Assembly (NCBI RefSeq): GCF_052115865.1
Contig: NZ_JBQKME010000013.1
Location: forward strand, 6,021-70,020
DNA: 64,000 nt
Direction of reading: 5' to 3'
From: Fundicoccus_A sp052115865
Lineage (GTDB): Bacteria; Bacillota; Bacilli; Lactobacillales; Aerococcaceae
Under the pieces are notes generated by a model, which saw only the letters and a program-made list of their open reading frames with translations, was not told where the DNA came from and made no database searches. The position numbers were made by a program, and so were the translations under genes. Positions 26,754-35,726 of this stretch are shown here, piece by piece. Numbering within the stretch: the first letter of the stretch is position 1; every line of letters begins with the position of its first letter.

Positions 26754-27938
26754 ATGAAAAATTTTATCTATGATATTCCCACAAAACTCTATTTTGGTCG
26801 CGATCAAATCGAAAAGCTACCAGACCTTATTAATCGTTTTGGTAAGAAGGTTTTATTAACTTATGGTGGCGGAAGCATTAAAAAAAATGGTTTGTACGAT
26901 AAAGTTAAAGATTTACTAAAGAATTGTGAGATTTTTGAATTAAGCGGCATTGAACCAAATCCACGAATCGAATCCGTTAGAAAAGGAGCAGAATTATGTA
27001 AAGAACATCAAATTGATGTTATTTTAGCTGTTGGTGGTGGGTCAACAATCGATGCTTCCAAAATGATAGCAGCTGCTGCTAAATATGATGGTGACGCTTG
27101 GGATTTAGTTAAAAACCGTGACCTTATTAAAGATGTTTTACCACTTATCGATATATTGACCTTATCTGCTACTGGGACTGAAATGAACACCAGCTCGGTT
27201 ATCACAAATTTTAAAACGAAGGAAAAAATTGGGACAAGTGCTTATAGCCTCTATCCCTATGCTTCCATTTGCGATCCGACTTATACATTCAGTGTGAATC
27301 CATACCAAACAGCTGCTGGAACAGCTGATATTATGTCACATACATTTGAAATCTACTTTAGTCATGAAGAAGAGGTATTTATTCAAGACCGCCTTGCGGA
27401 AGGGATTTTAAGTGCTTGTATTCATTATTTACCGATTGCATTAGAAGACCCTCATAACTATGATGCGCGTGCCAATTTAATGTGGGCGTCGACCTTAGCT
27501 TTAAATGGTTTAACCAGTTTTGGTAAAGGTGGGCCATGGACCTGTCATCCGATTGAACATGTCTTGTCCGCTTATTATGACATTACTCATGCGGTTGGTC
27601 TAGCTATTTTAACACCACGTTGGATGGATTTTGCCGTTAATGAAAAAACCGTTGAACGTTTTGCCATGTATGCTGAAAATGTTTGGGGAATTCCAAAAGG
27701 CGATGATTTATTTGCGTCTGCTCGTTTAGCCATCGATAAAACTTATCAATTTTTCTTAGATGTAGGTTTGCCAATGACTTTGGGTGAAGTTGGCATTGAA
27801 ACAGATGAATATTTTGAAGAAATGGCGATGCAAGCTGCACCCCGCTTAGAAAATTCTTACGTACCTTTAACCAAAGATGATGTCGTAAATATTTTATATG
27901 CTTGTCGCCAACCGAGAAAAATGTCCACTTCCTTATAA
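26754..27938 (+). CDS. Iron-containing alcohol dehydrogenase, butanol dehydrogenase-like
   Basis: 394 aa group III (Fe-ADH) enzyme: N-terminal nucleotide-binding part with AVGGGSTIDASKMIAAAA (~90-108), central SATGTEMNTSSVITN, and metal ligands Asp/His in GTADIMSHTFEIYF (~190) and His in CHPIEHVLSAYYDITHAVGL (~260-280). Close to YqhD/BdhA NADPH-dependent aldehyde reductases by pattern. It reduces short aldehydes or oxidises alcohols in the cytoplasm. It stands alone, opposite an AraC regulator that may activate it. Exact substrate not readable. Confidence 0.9.
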   Translation: MKNFIYDIPTKLYFGRDQIEKLPDLINRFGKKVLLTYGGGSIKKNGLYDKVKDLLKNCEIFELSGIEPNPRIESVRKGAELCKEHQIDVILAVGGGSTIDASKMIAAAAKYDGDAWDLVKNRDLIKDVLPLIDILTLSATGTEMNTSSVITNFKTKEKIGTSAYSLYPYASICDPTYTFSVNPYQTAAGTADIMSHTFEIYFSHEEEVFIQDRLAEGILSACIHYLPIALEDPHNYDARANLMWASTLALNGLTSFGKGGPWTCHPIEHVLSAYYDITHAVGLAILTPRWMDFAVNEKTVERFAMYAENVWGIPKGDDLFASARLAIDKTYQFFLDVGLPMTLGEVGIETDEYFEEMAMQAAPRLENSYVPLTKDDVVNILYACRQPRKMSTSL

Positions 27939-28062
27939 TAAATATCGCAATTATTTCACCGATTGTTAAGCAAAGTTATAATTCTAATACAAAATGATGA
28001 CATGAAAACATTTTGAACCTACATATGCTAGAATTGATTTAAATAGGCAGAGGAGGGGGATT

Positions 28063-28734
28063 ATGAAAAAATATTGTTTAAAAGCTAAGCTAGCTTTTGT
28101 TATTGTGCTTTTACTAGGCTTTACTTTGCCAATTCATTATCAAACACCTGTTTTTGCTCAAAGTCAATCAAGTAGTAGTCAATCCCCAGAAAGTAGCGAT
28201 CGTGACATATACGAGGAAACTTACCCAAAAGATGAAGAAGAGTCCAGTAGTGCTATCACACCTGAACCACCAGGTTCTTTTGAATCTGAAGAAAGTGAGT
28301 CGATTGCTGACAGTCAAGTAGATGAAACGTCAGAATCAGAAGAAAGCATCAGTGAGTCTGTAGAAACAATAGAGTCAGAGTCCGGCTCAAGTGAATCTTC
28401 AATTGAAGAAACAAGTCAGACACCGCCTATTCAATCAGAGTCTACTGTGGGGAGTCGCCCAAGACAGTCTAATCGACCTAATCCAACAGAAACAAGACCA
28501 GTAGAGCAAACTTCCAATACAAACTTTACTTTAATGTTCACCTTATTAGCCAATCGCTTATATAACAATCAAATGTCAATGGGGTCATGGATGTTTAGAC
28601 TCGTGAACTCAGATATGATTGATTTACTAGAAGAAAGCTTTGCAGATGTTCTCCCATTCAATTTGATGTCCATTAAATATCGTTCGGCGCTTATCTCCAG
28701 TGTGTTTTTTATTACAAGTTTATATCACAGATAA
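28063..28734 (+). CDS. Secreted Ser/Glu-rich protein of unknown function
   Basis: 223 aa. A signal peptide (Lys-rich start, hydrophobic ~12-30) ends VFA-Q. Residues ~36-150 are low-complexity Ser, Glu, Pro and Thr. A more ordered C-terminal ~70 residues (FTLMFTLLANRLYNNQMS onward) is hydrophobic/aromatic and without a recognised domain. There is no LPXTG sorting signal and no cysteine for lipidation. An AGGAGGGGG ribosome site precedes the ATG. It could be a cell-surface or exported regulatory protein; I do not recognise it. Confidence 0.65.
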   Translation: MKKYCLKAKLAFVIVLLLGFTLPIHYQTPVFAQSQSSSSQSPESSDRDIYEETYPKDEEESSSAITPEPPGSFESEESESIADSQVDETSESEESISESVETIESESGSSESSIEETSQTPPIQSESTVGSRPRQSNRPNPTETRPVEQTSNTNFTLMFTLLANRLYNNQMSMGSWMFRLVNSDMIDLLEESFADVLPFNLMSIKYRSALISSVFFITSLYHR

Positions 28735-28737
28735 TAC

Positions 28738-28800
28738 GAACGCTTAATTATAGTGTTAAGAACATTTGTTCATGGCTATAGTTAGGCGTTTATGTTTTTA
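28738..28800 (+). terminator. Terminator-like hairpin after secreted protein gene
   Basis: A 15-bp stem AACGCTTAATTATAG paired with CTATAGTTAGGCGTT (two G-U pairs), with a second stem GAAC/GTTC in its loop, then a T-rich tail. It sits directly after the stop codon. Confidence 0.65.
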
Positions 28801-28865
28801 CTTAAGAGCTGTGTGGTAGAATGATGAAAGGCAAAAGCCTTTAATAAATATAAAGTGAGGAAGTT

Positions 28866-29597
28866 ATGATAAAAGGAATCATTTTTGATAAAGACGGTAC
28901 ATTGGTTGAATTAGGTGATAGTTGGGATCAACCCACCATTGAAGTGGTTGATCTATTACTTAGCCAATCAGAATTAAGTCTTGAAGAGCAGAAAGATTTT
29001 AAATTATCCATGGGTGTTACGGATACACATATCCTGAGCAATTCAACCGTTGCTGCAGGAAGTATAGAAGATCAAGCTAAGGTCTTCCAAAAAGTTTTGC
29101 CTTTACCGCTAGCTGAAATTATCCAGACGATTGAAAATTATTTCTACCAATTCTTTTTAACGAATCAAGAACCAATCCCGGTGATTGATGGGGTTTTTGA
29201 TTGTTTAAAAACATTAAAAGAACAAAATTATTTTTTGGGGATTGTCACCAATGATAATCAAAGGTTAACAGAGATCATGTTAGAACGGTCTGGCCTTATG
29301 CCTTACTTCGATTTTATTGGCAGTGCCGATCAATATGGTAGTAAGCCTAACTCAATCGCTTTTGACATCATAGAAAAAGAACATGGGCTTAAGCTTAACG
29401 AACTTGTTTATGTGGGAGATTCAGCAGTAGACATGGCATATGGCAGTCAAACGCAAGCAGCCATCGGCTTAGCGTTAGATGAGGCTCATTTAGAACATTT
29501 AGAGAAAGCAGATTATATTATTCGCTCATTTGATGAACTTGATCCTTTGCTTTCAAAACTAAATGATCATATATCGAAAAAAAAAAAAGAGGTTCCT
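28866..29597 (+). CDS. HAD-family phosphatase (phosphoglycolate phosphatase-like)
   Basis: About 244 aa up to the next start codon. HAD motif I is FDKDGTLV (residues 7-14), motif II is in GIVTNDNQRLT (~128), and the metal motif YVGDSAVDMAYG is near 183. A Gph/PGMB-type hydrolase acting on small phosphate esters. There is no stop between it and the following secreted-protein gene: the frame runs through an A12 tract (29577-29588). With one A fewer the frame would stop at a TGA overlapping the next ATG, so I treat it as a separate gene whose apparent fusion is caused by the homopolymer. Confidence 0.8.
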
Positions 29598-30614
29598 ATG
29601 AAAAAGAAGACAATTGTATCTTATGCAGTATTAGCGAGTATGTTTTTTCAAGCTATATCCGTCACTACTTTCGCTCAAGAGAGCGATGCATCCAGTTCGG
29701 TCACTGACAGTGAAGTTATTAGTGATGAAACAGAAGAAGCAGCGACGGATTTATTTGCCCTTAATAAAATTGAGTTGGTTGAGGGGAATCCCGTTAGTTT
29801 AATTGATGCTCTATATGCTCAACCGTCTTATGTGACGAGTGGTGTGAATTATTTAGATGCTATTAATGATGAGACCTTCGCGGTCCGTTCTTTGAGATAT
29901 GTTCGTGATGGCGAATCTTATTATCTGATGTTAAGTGCTCCTGAAACGATTAATTCCACTATACTCATTGAGACTGATGAAGGTAAATTTAAAGAGTCCT
30001 ATATTCCTAGTGATGATTTAATGGCTTCCATGGCAGAAGGCTTAAACAATTACCCTGATTTGTATGCTGGGACAGCCGTTGAAGAATTTTATCAATATGC
30101 ACAAATGAATAGTGATAGCATCAGTGGACTATTAATTAATAATGACTACGCGACTGACACACATCAATTAATTTTTAACGAAGTTCAAGCAATCGATGCC
30201 TACTTGTTATCTCATTTAAAGCAATTCTTTGAGGCCGAAGGTAATGATTTTACGGTGGTCGATTCTGAAATTGGGGATATTTATTATTATGAAGTGACTG
30301 ATGATAATCACGAGAACTTTCAAACAGTGATGCTAGAAGGCCAAGATGATGAGAGTTCAGAAGAGGTTCAAGCTTTACAAACGTTCTTCAGCCAAGAATT
30401 TACAGGTTCAATTGCGATTTCTATGGAAACAGGCTCTATTTCTTTGAGCATGTTGAATGACGAAGGGGCTCAAGCGATTGAATACAATATCCGCTTAGAT
30501 CAAGTGGCTGTTGCCAGGGCAGAAGATGAACAAGTGATAACTGCAGATGAATTTAACGAGATGATTGGTATTGAGCTGTTTGCTCCTTTAGAAACATCTA
30601 ATTCTGATGAATAA
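29598..30614 (+). CDS. Secreted protein of unknown function, in frame with upstream HAD gene
   Basis: 338 aa from the ATG at 29598, which has its own AGAGG ribosome site and begins with a clear signal peptide (MKKKTIVSYAVLASMFFQAI...) ending TFA-Q. The mature part is acidic, mixed alpha/beta, and contains no motif I recognise. No lipobox and no sorting signal. The frame is open back through an A12 run into the HAD phosphatase gene, formally giving one 582-residue protein. A signal peptide at residue 245 of a cytosolic enzyme makes a true fusion unlikely. Confidence 0.7.
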   Translation: MKKKTIVSYAVLASMFFQAISVTTFAQESDASSSVTDSEVISDETEEAATDLFALNKIELVEGNPVSLIDALYAQPSYVTSGVNYLDAINDETFAVRSLRYVRDGESYYLMLSAPETINSTILIETDEGKFKESYIPSDDLMASMAEGLNNYPDLYAGTAVEEFYQYAQMNSDSISGLLINNDYATDTHQLIFNEVQAIDAYLLSHLKQFFEAEGNDFTVVDSEIGDIYYYEVTDDNHENFQTVMLEGQDDESSEEVQALQTFFSQEFTGSIAISMETGSISLSMLNDEGAQAIEYNIRLDQVAVARAEDEQVITADEFNEMIGIELFAPLETSNSDE

Positions 30615-30760
30615 ATACCGTAAGTAAGTTTAGCTGTAAATAAAGTGAGATAGTTTCTGTCTTTTTTCTGCAATGTTTGGTATACTTTATTATAAGAGTG
30701 GTTTGAATGTCTAGATTCCTAATAAATAATATCAAAGAAAGATAGAAGGAGACGGTATTG

Positions 30761-31141
30761 ATGAATGAATATGAATGTCTAAATGATGAGCAGATTGAAG
30801 AGCAGCGTGATGAAGTTGATTTGATGTTAGATAACAGTTTAATCGAAGAAAAAGCAAATATCTTCAAGGTTCTAGGTGACTTAAACCGTGTTAAGATTGT
30901 CGAATTATTGATGAACTATGATCGCCTTTGCGTCTATGAGATTTCTCAGTTTATAGGTGCTTCGGTAGCCACTACCTCTCACCATTTAATTACACTACGA
31001 AAAAATGACATTATTACTTCTGAAAAAATTGGAAAACATGTTATTTATTCATTGCAAAATGAAAAAATATCTATTTTATTCGAAACGGCTAATGGCTTAA
31101 AGTTAAAATGTGACAAGAGCAATCAATTAGCGAATGCTTAA
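30761..31141 (+). CDS. ArsR/SmtB-family metal-type regulator
   Basis: 126 aa winged-helix repressor: FKVLGDLNRVKIVELL, the recognition helix SVATTSHHLITLRKNDII and the beta wing SEKIGKHVIYSL. It aligns with CadC/CzrA-like sensors, with an N-terminal Cys (NEYECLND) and one Cys at the alpha-3N position (RLCVYEI), where CadC has Cys-x-Cys. The second thiol is Tyr, so metal binding may be altered. The start is the ATG at 30761, 8 bases after AAGGAG. No metal pump or efflux gene is adjacent. Confidence 0.85.
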   Translation: MNEYECLNDEQIEEQRDEVDLMLDNSLIEEKANIFKVLGDLNRVKIVELLMNYDRLCVYEISQFIGASVATTSHHLITLRKNDIITSEKIGKHVIYSLQNEKISILFETANGLKLKCDKSNQLANA

Positions 31142-31158
31142 TGAGAATATGAATAAAG

Positions 31159-31192
31159 GTCCAAACATGCATTTGTTTCGGACTTTTTTTTA
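31159..31192 (+). terminator. Terminator after arsR-type gene
   Basis: Stem GTCCAAAC (31159-31166) with GTTTCGGAC (31175-31183), one bulged base, followed by eight T. Confidence 0.85.
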
Positions 31193-31370
31193 TCAAAGAA
31201 ATCAGTGATATTTATTTAAATGATTTTTAATAAATAAAAATGGATTATTTTACTAGAAAACTTGAAAAGAATGCACGCCTCAATTACAATTAGCGATGTA
31301 TACTGTTTCATGTTTAGTCGGTTATGCTTCTTATAAGTTTGTTTGAATCAAAAATTATTGGAGGGTTTTT

Positions 31371-33374
31371 ATGTTTACCGAAAAAGATACCATTGCAGTG
31401 AATACACTTAGAACATTAAGTGTAGACCAAGTAGAAAAAGCGAATTCCGGGCACCCAGGTTTACCAATGGGGGCAGCACCTATGGCTTATGCTCTATGGG
31501 CAGGGCATTTAAATGTGACAGCTGCTAAAGCAGACTGGATTAACCGTGACCGTTTTGTTTTATCAGCTGGTCATGGGTCAGCATTATTATACAGCTTACT
31601 TCATACGGCTGGCTTTAACGTGACCACGGATGATTTAAAAGATTTCCGTCAGTTAAACAGCAAAACACCGGGACACCCAGAAGTTAATTACACGGAAGGT
31701 GTTGAGGCTACAACAGGGCCATTAGGGCAAGGGGTAGCTCAAGCAGTTGGTATGGCTTTGGCTGAAACCCATACAGCAGCTATTTATAATACCGATGATC
31801 ATAAAGTTATCGACCACTATACATACGCTCTTGTTAGTGATGGCGATTTGATGGAAGGTATTGCTTATGAGGCAACGTCATTTGCTGGTAAGCAAAAATT
31901 GGGTAAATTGATTTTCTTATACGATAGTAATGATATTTCCTTAGATGGTGATTTAAACAAAGCGTTTGTAGAAAATATTCAAAAACGTTTTGAAGCCATC
32001 GATTGGCAATATTTACGTGTAGAAGATGGCAATGATTTAAATGCGCTGAATGAAGCCATTGAAGCTGCTAAAGCCAACACAGACCAACCCACTTTAATTG
32101 AAGTGAAAACTGTCATTGGTTTTGGTTCAGAAAATGAAGGGACTCATAAAGTCCATGGTAGTCCGTTAGCTAAAGATGATTGGGCCAATGTAAAAGTTAA
32201 ATATGGCTGGGAGCACGAAGCTTTTACTATTCCTGAAGAAGCTAAAAGCTTATTCGAGGAAAAAGTAATCACTCGCGGTAAAGAATCTTACGATGCTTGG
32301 GAGGCTTTATTTGCTGACTATCAAAAAGCAAATCCTGAGTTAGCTGATACGATGCTAAAAGCTTTTGCAGGTGAGCTACCTGAAAATTATGACAGAGAAT
32401 TAGAATTCCAAAGCGCAGATACTAAAGCCGCAGCAACGCGTGCTTCAAGTGGAAAAGCTATTCAAGCATTAGCTAAAGCAGTTCCACAATTATGGGGTGG
32501 GGCGGCAGACTTATCAAGTTCTAACAAAACCATGAACGAATCAGCGGACGACTTTGAGCCGACTAACCGTTCAGGGCGTAATATCTGGTTTGGAGTTAGA
32601 GAGTTTGCTATGGCTGGTATTTTAAATGGTGTCATGTTACATGGAGGAACTAAGATTTACGGTGGAACCTTCTTTATCTTTACGGACTATTTAAAAGCAG
32701 CCGTTAGACTTGCTGCCTTATCACAATTACCAGTGACTTATGTGATGACGCATGACTCTGTAGCAGTTGGAGAAGATGGACCTACACATGAGCCAATCGA
32801 ACAACTAGCTGGTTTTAGAGCCGTTCCTAACTTAAACTTAATCCGTCCAGCAGACGTTAACGAAACATTTGTTGCATGGAAGATTGCACTTGAGTCTAAA
32901 GAACGTCCAACCATGTTAGTCTTATCTCGTCAAGATGTACCAGTTCTTGAAGGTACACAAACATTAGCTGAAGAAGGTGTCCGTAAAGGTGCTTACATTG
33001 TTTCAGCTGCTTCAAACGATCAACTTGACGGTATTTTAATTGCGACAGGTTCTGAAGTAGCCTTAGCTGTTGAAGCTCAAGCAGCTTTAAAAGAAGAAGG
33101 TATTGAAGTTTCAGTTGTATCAATGCCAGCTCAAAATATTTTTGATGAGCAATCGGCAGAATATAAAGAAAGTGTCCTACCATCAGCGGTTCGCAACCGT
33201 ATGTCAATTGAAATGGGCGCCACTTTTGGTTGGGGCAAATATGTTGGATTAGATGGCCTTACATTAGGTATTGACCGCTTTGGTGCTTCTGGTAAAGGAG
33301 AAGAAGTCGTTGAATTCTTCGGCTTTACAGTAGATAACATCGTTTCTGAATATAAAAAAGCGTTTAATAAATAA
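31371..33374 (+). CDS. tkt: Transketolase
   Basis: 667 aa, full length. The N-terminal TPP domain carries SAGHGSALLYSLLH and the GDG motif SDGDLMEGIAYEA (~155); the pyrimidine domain has AVGEDGPTHEPIEQLAGFRAVP (~465); and the C-terminal domain ends in FGFTVDNIV. It moves two-carbon ketol units in the pentose phosphate pathway. It is monocistronic, with a GGAGGG ribosome site and its own terminator, preceded by about 230 AT-rich bases holding a TATACT -10 box (31299-31304). Confidence 0.97.
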   Translation: MFTEKDTIAVNTLRTLSVDQVEKANSGHPGLPMGAAPMAYALWAGHLNVTAAKADWINRDRFVLSAGHGSALLYSLLHTAGFNVTTDDLKDFRQLNSKTPGHPEVNYTEGVEATTGPLGQGVAQAVGMALAETHTAAIYNTDDHKVIDHYTYALVSDGDLMEGIAYEATSFAGKQKLGKLIFLYDSNDISLDGDLNKAFVENIQKRFEAIDWQYLRVEDGNDLNALNEAIEAAKANTDQPTLIEVKTVIGFGSENEGTHKVHGSPLAKDDWANVKVKYGWEHEAFTIPEEAKSLFEEKVITRGKESYDAWEALFADYQKANPELADTMLKAFAGELPENYDRELEFQSADTKAAATRASSGKAIQALAKAVPQLWGGAADLSSSNKTMNESADDFEPTNRSGRNIWFGVREFAMAGILNGVMLHGGTKIYGGTFFIFTDYLKAAVRLAALSQLPVTYVMTHDSVAVGEDGPTHEPIEQLAGFRAVPNLNLIRPADVNETFVAWKIALESKERPTMLVLSRQDVPVLEGTQTLAEEGVRKGAYIVSAASNDQLDGILIATGSEVALAVEAQAALKEEGIEVSVVSMPAQNIFDEQSAEYKESVLPSAVRNRMSIEMGATFGWGKYVGLDGLTLGIDRFGASGKGEEVVEFFGFTVDNIVSEYKKAFNK

Positions 33375-33387
33375 CGCTATACTAAAG

Positions 33388-33415
33388 ACAGGTCGCTTGC
33401 CGATCTGTTTTTTTT
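33388..33415 (+). terminator. Terminator of tkt
   Basis: Stem ACAGGTCG (33388-33395) with CGATCTGT (33401-33408), one G-U pair, followed by eight T. Confidence 0.9.
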
Positions 33416-33516
33416 ACATGGAGATTTCGCTTGTAGCAAAGACTTTAAATAGCTATAATCAAATTAATATAGAAAAATTCAAAAAGCGAATATACAAAGA
33501 ACGGGAGGTAGTGTTT

Positions 33517-35082
33517 TTGCTTAAAAAAATAATAAATAACTCGACCTATGCTAGGATTTTTATCTATCTTCTGTTAATTCTCATCCAAATTGCTTGGTGG
33601 TATTTTATTTTTACAAATATCATTACACATTCTGCTTGGTTGAATGCTGTATTAACTCTTTTTTCGATTTTAATGATATTATATTTAGTCAATAAAAACG
33701 AAAGTGCTGCTTATCGAATCAGTTGGATCATTGTGATATCCTTGATGCCCATTTTCGGTGGCTTACTTTATGCTGCTATGGGGAACAAAAGACCTCAAAA
33801 ACGAATGTCTCGATTATTGAATAATCAATCTAAATTACATTTACATGAGATGGAGACTGTTCCTTCGGCTAAATCATTATTATCAGCCAAAGATCAGCGT
33901 CTAGCTTCTTTGAGCCAATACATTGATGATTATGGGGATAGTCCTGTTTATACGAATACTGCTGTAAAATATTTCCCATCGGGAGAAGACATGATGTCGA
34001 CACTGCTCCATGATTTGGAACAAGCCAAAGAACATATATTTATTGAGTTTTTTATCATTGAAGATGGCTTAATGATGCAGCAAATATTTGATATATTGAA
34101 AAAGAAAGCAAAAGAAGGGGTGGATGTTCGTCTCATTTATGACGACTTTGGTTGTTTGTTACGATTACCCTCTGATTTTAATAAGCAAATGGAAGCTGAA
34201 GGGATTAAGACCTTAAAGTTTAATCCGGTTATGCCGATTTTATCTCTTGTTTATAATACGCGTGACCATCGTAAAATGATCATTATAGACCGACAAGTCG
34301 GCTATACAGGCGGCTTAAATATTGCCGATGAGTACATTAACCATGTTGAACGCTTTGGTTATTGGAAAGATAATATGATTCGGATGGAAGGACCTGCTAC
34401 TTGGAATTTAACGGTTCTTTTCCTAAATATGTGGAATGCTTTTTATCCAACGGATGACTCCTATCATCATTTTAAACCGATTGAGAAAATGGATGAGACT
34501 TTTGAATTAATGGCACAATCCAAAGAAGCGGATAGCTTAGGCTATGTTCAATCCTTTGGTGATTCACCTTTAGATGATGAAGTACTCGGTGAAAGTGTTT
34601 ATCGAGATATGTTAAATACTGCAAAAGACTATGTTTATATTTATACACCTTATCTGGTAGTGTCGTATGAATTACAAATAGCTTTAACCTTGGCTGCCAA
34701 AAGAGGGGTGGATGTTCGTTTAATGACACCTGGTATACCTGATAAACCCATTGTCTATCGGATGACACGCTCATACTACCGGCCTTTAATTGAAGGCGGC
34801 GTTAAAATATACGAATATACGCCAGGCTTTTTACATGCCAAGACATTTATTGTCGATGATAAAATGGTTAACATTGGAACCATCAATCTGGATTATCGAT
34901 CTCTTTACCTTCATTTTGAAACAAGTACGATGTTGTATTATCATCCAGTGATTAAAGATATAAAAGCAGACTTTTTAAACGCTCAAGCTGTTTCTAAGCA
35001 AGTTCAGTTTTCTGATTTCAAAACGAATTCTCTCGGTGCTTTCTGGGATGCTATTTTAGGTTTGATTGCGCCTTTTGTGTAA
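33517..35082 (+). CDS. cls: Cardiolipin synthase
   Basis: 521 aa: two N-terminal membrane helices (~10-55), then two phospholipase-D domains with HKD motifs, HRKMIIIDRQVGYTGGLN (~255) and HAKTFIVDDKMVNIGTINLD (~435). It joins phosphatidylglycerol molecules into cardiolipin. The start is the TTG at 33517, 8 bases after GGGAGG; the longer open frame would begin inside the tkt terminator. The 31-bp repeat array starts within 10 bases of its stop codon and may end its transcript. Confidence 0.93.
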   Translation: MLKKIINNSTYARIFIYLLLILIQIAWWYFIFTNIITHSAWLNAVLTLFSILMILYLVNKNESAAYRISWIIVISLMPIFGGLLYAAMGNKRPQKRMSRLLNNQSKLHLHEMETVPSAKSLLSAKDQRLASLSQYIDDYGDSPVYTNTAVKYFPSGEDMMSTLLHDLEQAKEHIFIEFFIIEDGLMMQQIFDILKKKAKEGVDVRLIYDDFGCLLRLPSDFNKQMEAEGIKTLKFNPVMPILSLVYNTRDHRKMIIIDRQVGYTGGLNIADEYINHVERFGYWKDNMIRMEGPATWNLTVLFLNMWNAFYPTDDSYHHFKPIEKMDETFELMAQSKEADSLGYVQSFGDSPLDDEVLGESVYRDMLNTAKDYVYIYTPYLVVSYELQIALTLAAKRGVDVRLMTPGIPDKPIVYRMTRSYYRPLIEGGVKIYEYTPGFLHAKTFIVDDKMVNIGTINLDYRSLYLHFETSTMLYYHPVIKDIKADFLNAQAVSKQVQFSDFKTNSLGAFWDAILGLIAPFV

Positions 35083-35090
35083 AAATAATA

Positions 35091-35564
35091 GACGACGAGT
35101 ACCCAAAGTGTCCTTCGTTTTATTAACGAGTACCCAAAGTGTGCCTCGTTTTCTTAACGAGTGCCCAAAGTGGTCCTCGTTTTTTTAACGAGTACCCAAA
35201 GTGTCCCTCGTTTTTTTAACGAGTACCTAAAGTGTGCCTCGTTTTTTTAACGAGTACCTAAAGTGGTCCTCGTTTTTTTAACGAGTACCTAAAGTGGTCC
35301 TCGTTTTTTTAACGAGTACCCAAAGTGGTCCTCGTTTTTCTGACGAGTACCCAAAGTGGTCCTCGTTTTTTCGGCGAGTACCCAAAGTGGTCCTCGTTTT
35401 TCTGACGAGTACCCAAAGTGGTCCTCGTTTTTCTGACGAGTACCCAAAGTGGTCCTCGTTTTTTTAACGAGTACCCAAAGAGGTCCTCGTTTATTTGACG
35501 AGTACCCAAAGAGGTCCTCGTTTATTTGTCGAGTTTAAAACATTAGCCTCGTTTTATCGACGAC
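35091..35564 (+). repeat. Tandem array of 31-bp terminator-like repeats (15 units)
   Basis: After a short GACGACGAG start, fourteen 31-base units begin at 35100, each of the form TACCCAAAGTGGTCCTCG, T-rich run, ACGAG. The fifteenth unit (35534-35564) is degenerate (TTTAAAACATTAGCCTCG). Between neighbouring units ACGAGTACC can pair with GGTCCTCGT around a CAAAGT loop and is followed by a T run, the shape of an intrinsic terminator in the plus direction. Units vary in the middle (GGTC, GTCC, GTGC), but ACGAG and CTCGT are nearly invariant. Confidence 0.9.
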
Positions 35565-35726
35565 AACCAAAAGGGCACATTACTCATCGTCTAAAATTTT
35601 CATTTTATGTCAGATGATACATAAATTTGGCAGGAAAAGCTAAACTGATTCGGCGTTACTGTGGACGAAAAAGCATGTTTTGCTTATAATAGTATAGGTA
35701 TGGGAATTTAGTAAGGAGGTCAGAAC
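35565..35726 (+). promoter_or_regulatory. rpoN upstream region and promoter
   Basis: The rest of the 644-base gap after cls. A degenerate repeat remnant (AACCAAAAGGGCAC) follows the array. Then comes a likely promoter, TGGACG (35662-35667), 17 bases and TATAAT (35685-35690), and a GGAGG ribosome site before the rpoN start. No small gene is seen. Confidence 0.6.

Noticed and set aside
28063..28734. LPXTG-anchored surface protein
   Set aside because: The Ser-rich composition suggested it, but no LPXTG motif or C-terminal membrane-plus-charge tail is present.
35309..35509. 66-residue minus-strand ORF with repeats such as RKTRTTLGTR
   Set aside because: It is only the translation of the 31-bp tandem array. 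The period shifts frame each unit, and there is no ribosome site.
35091..35564. CRISPR array
   Set aside because: The units abut with no unique spacers, the 31-base period is continuous, and no cas genes are present.
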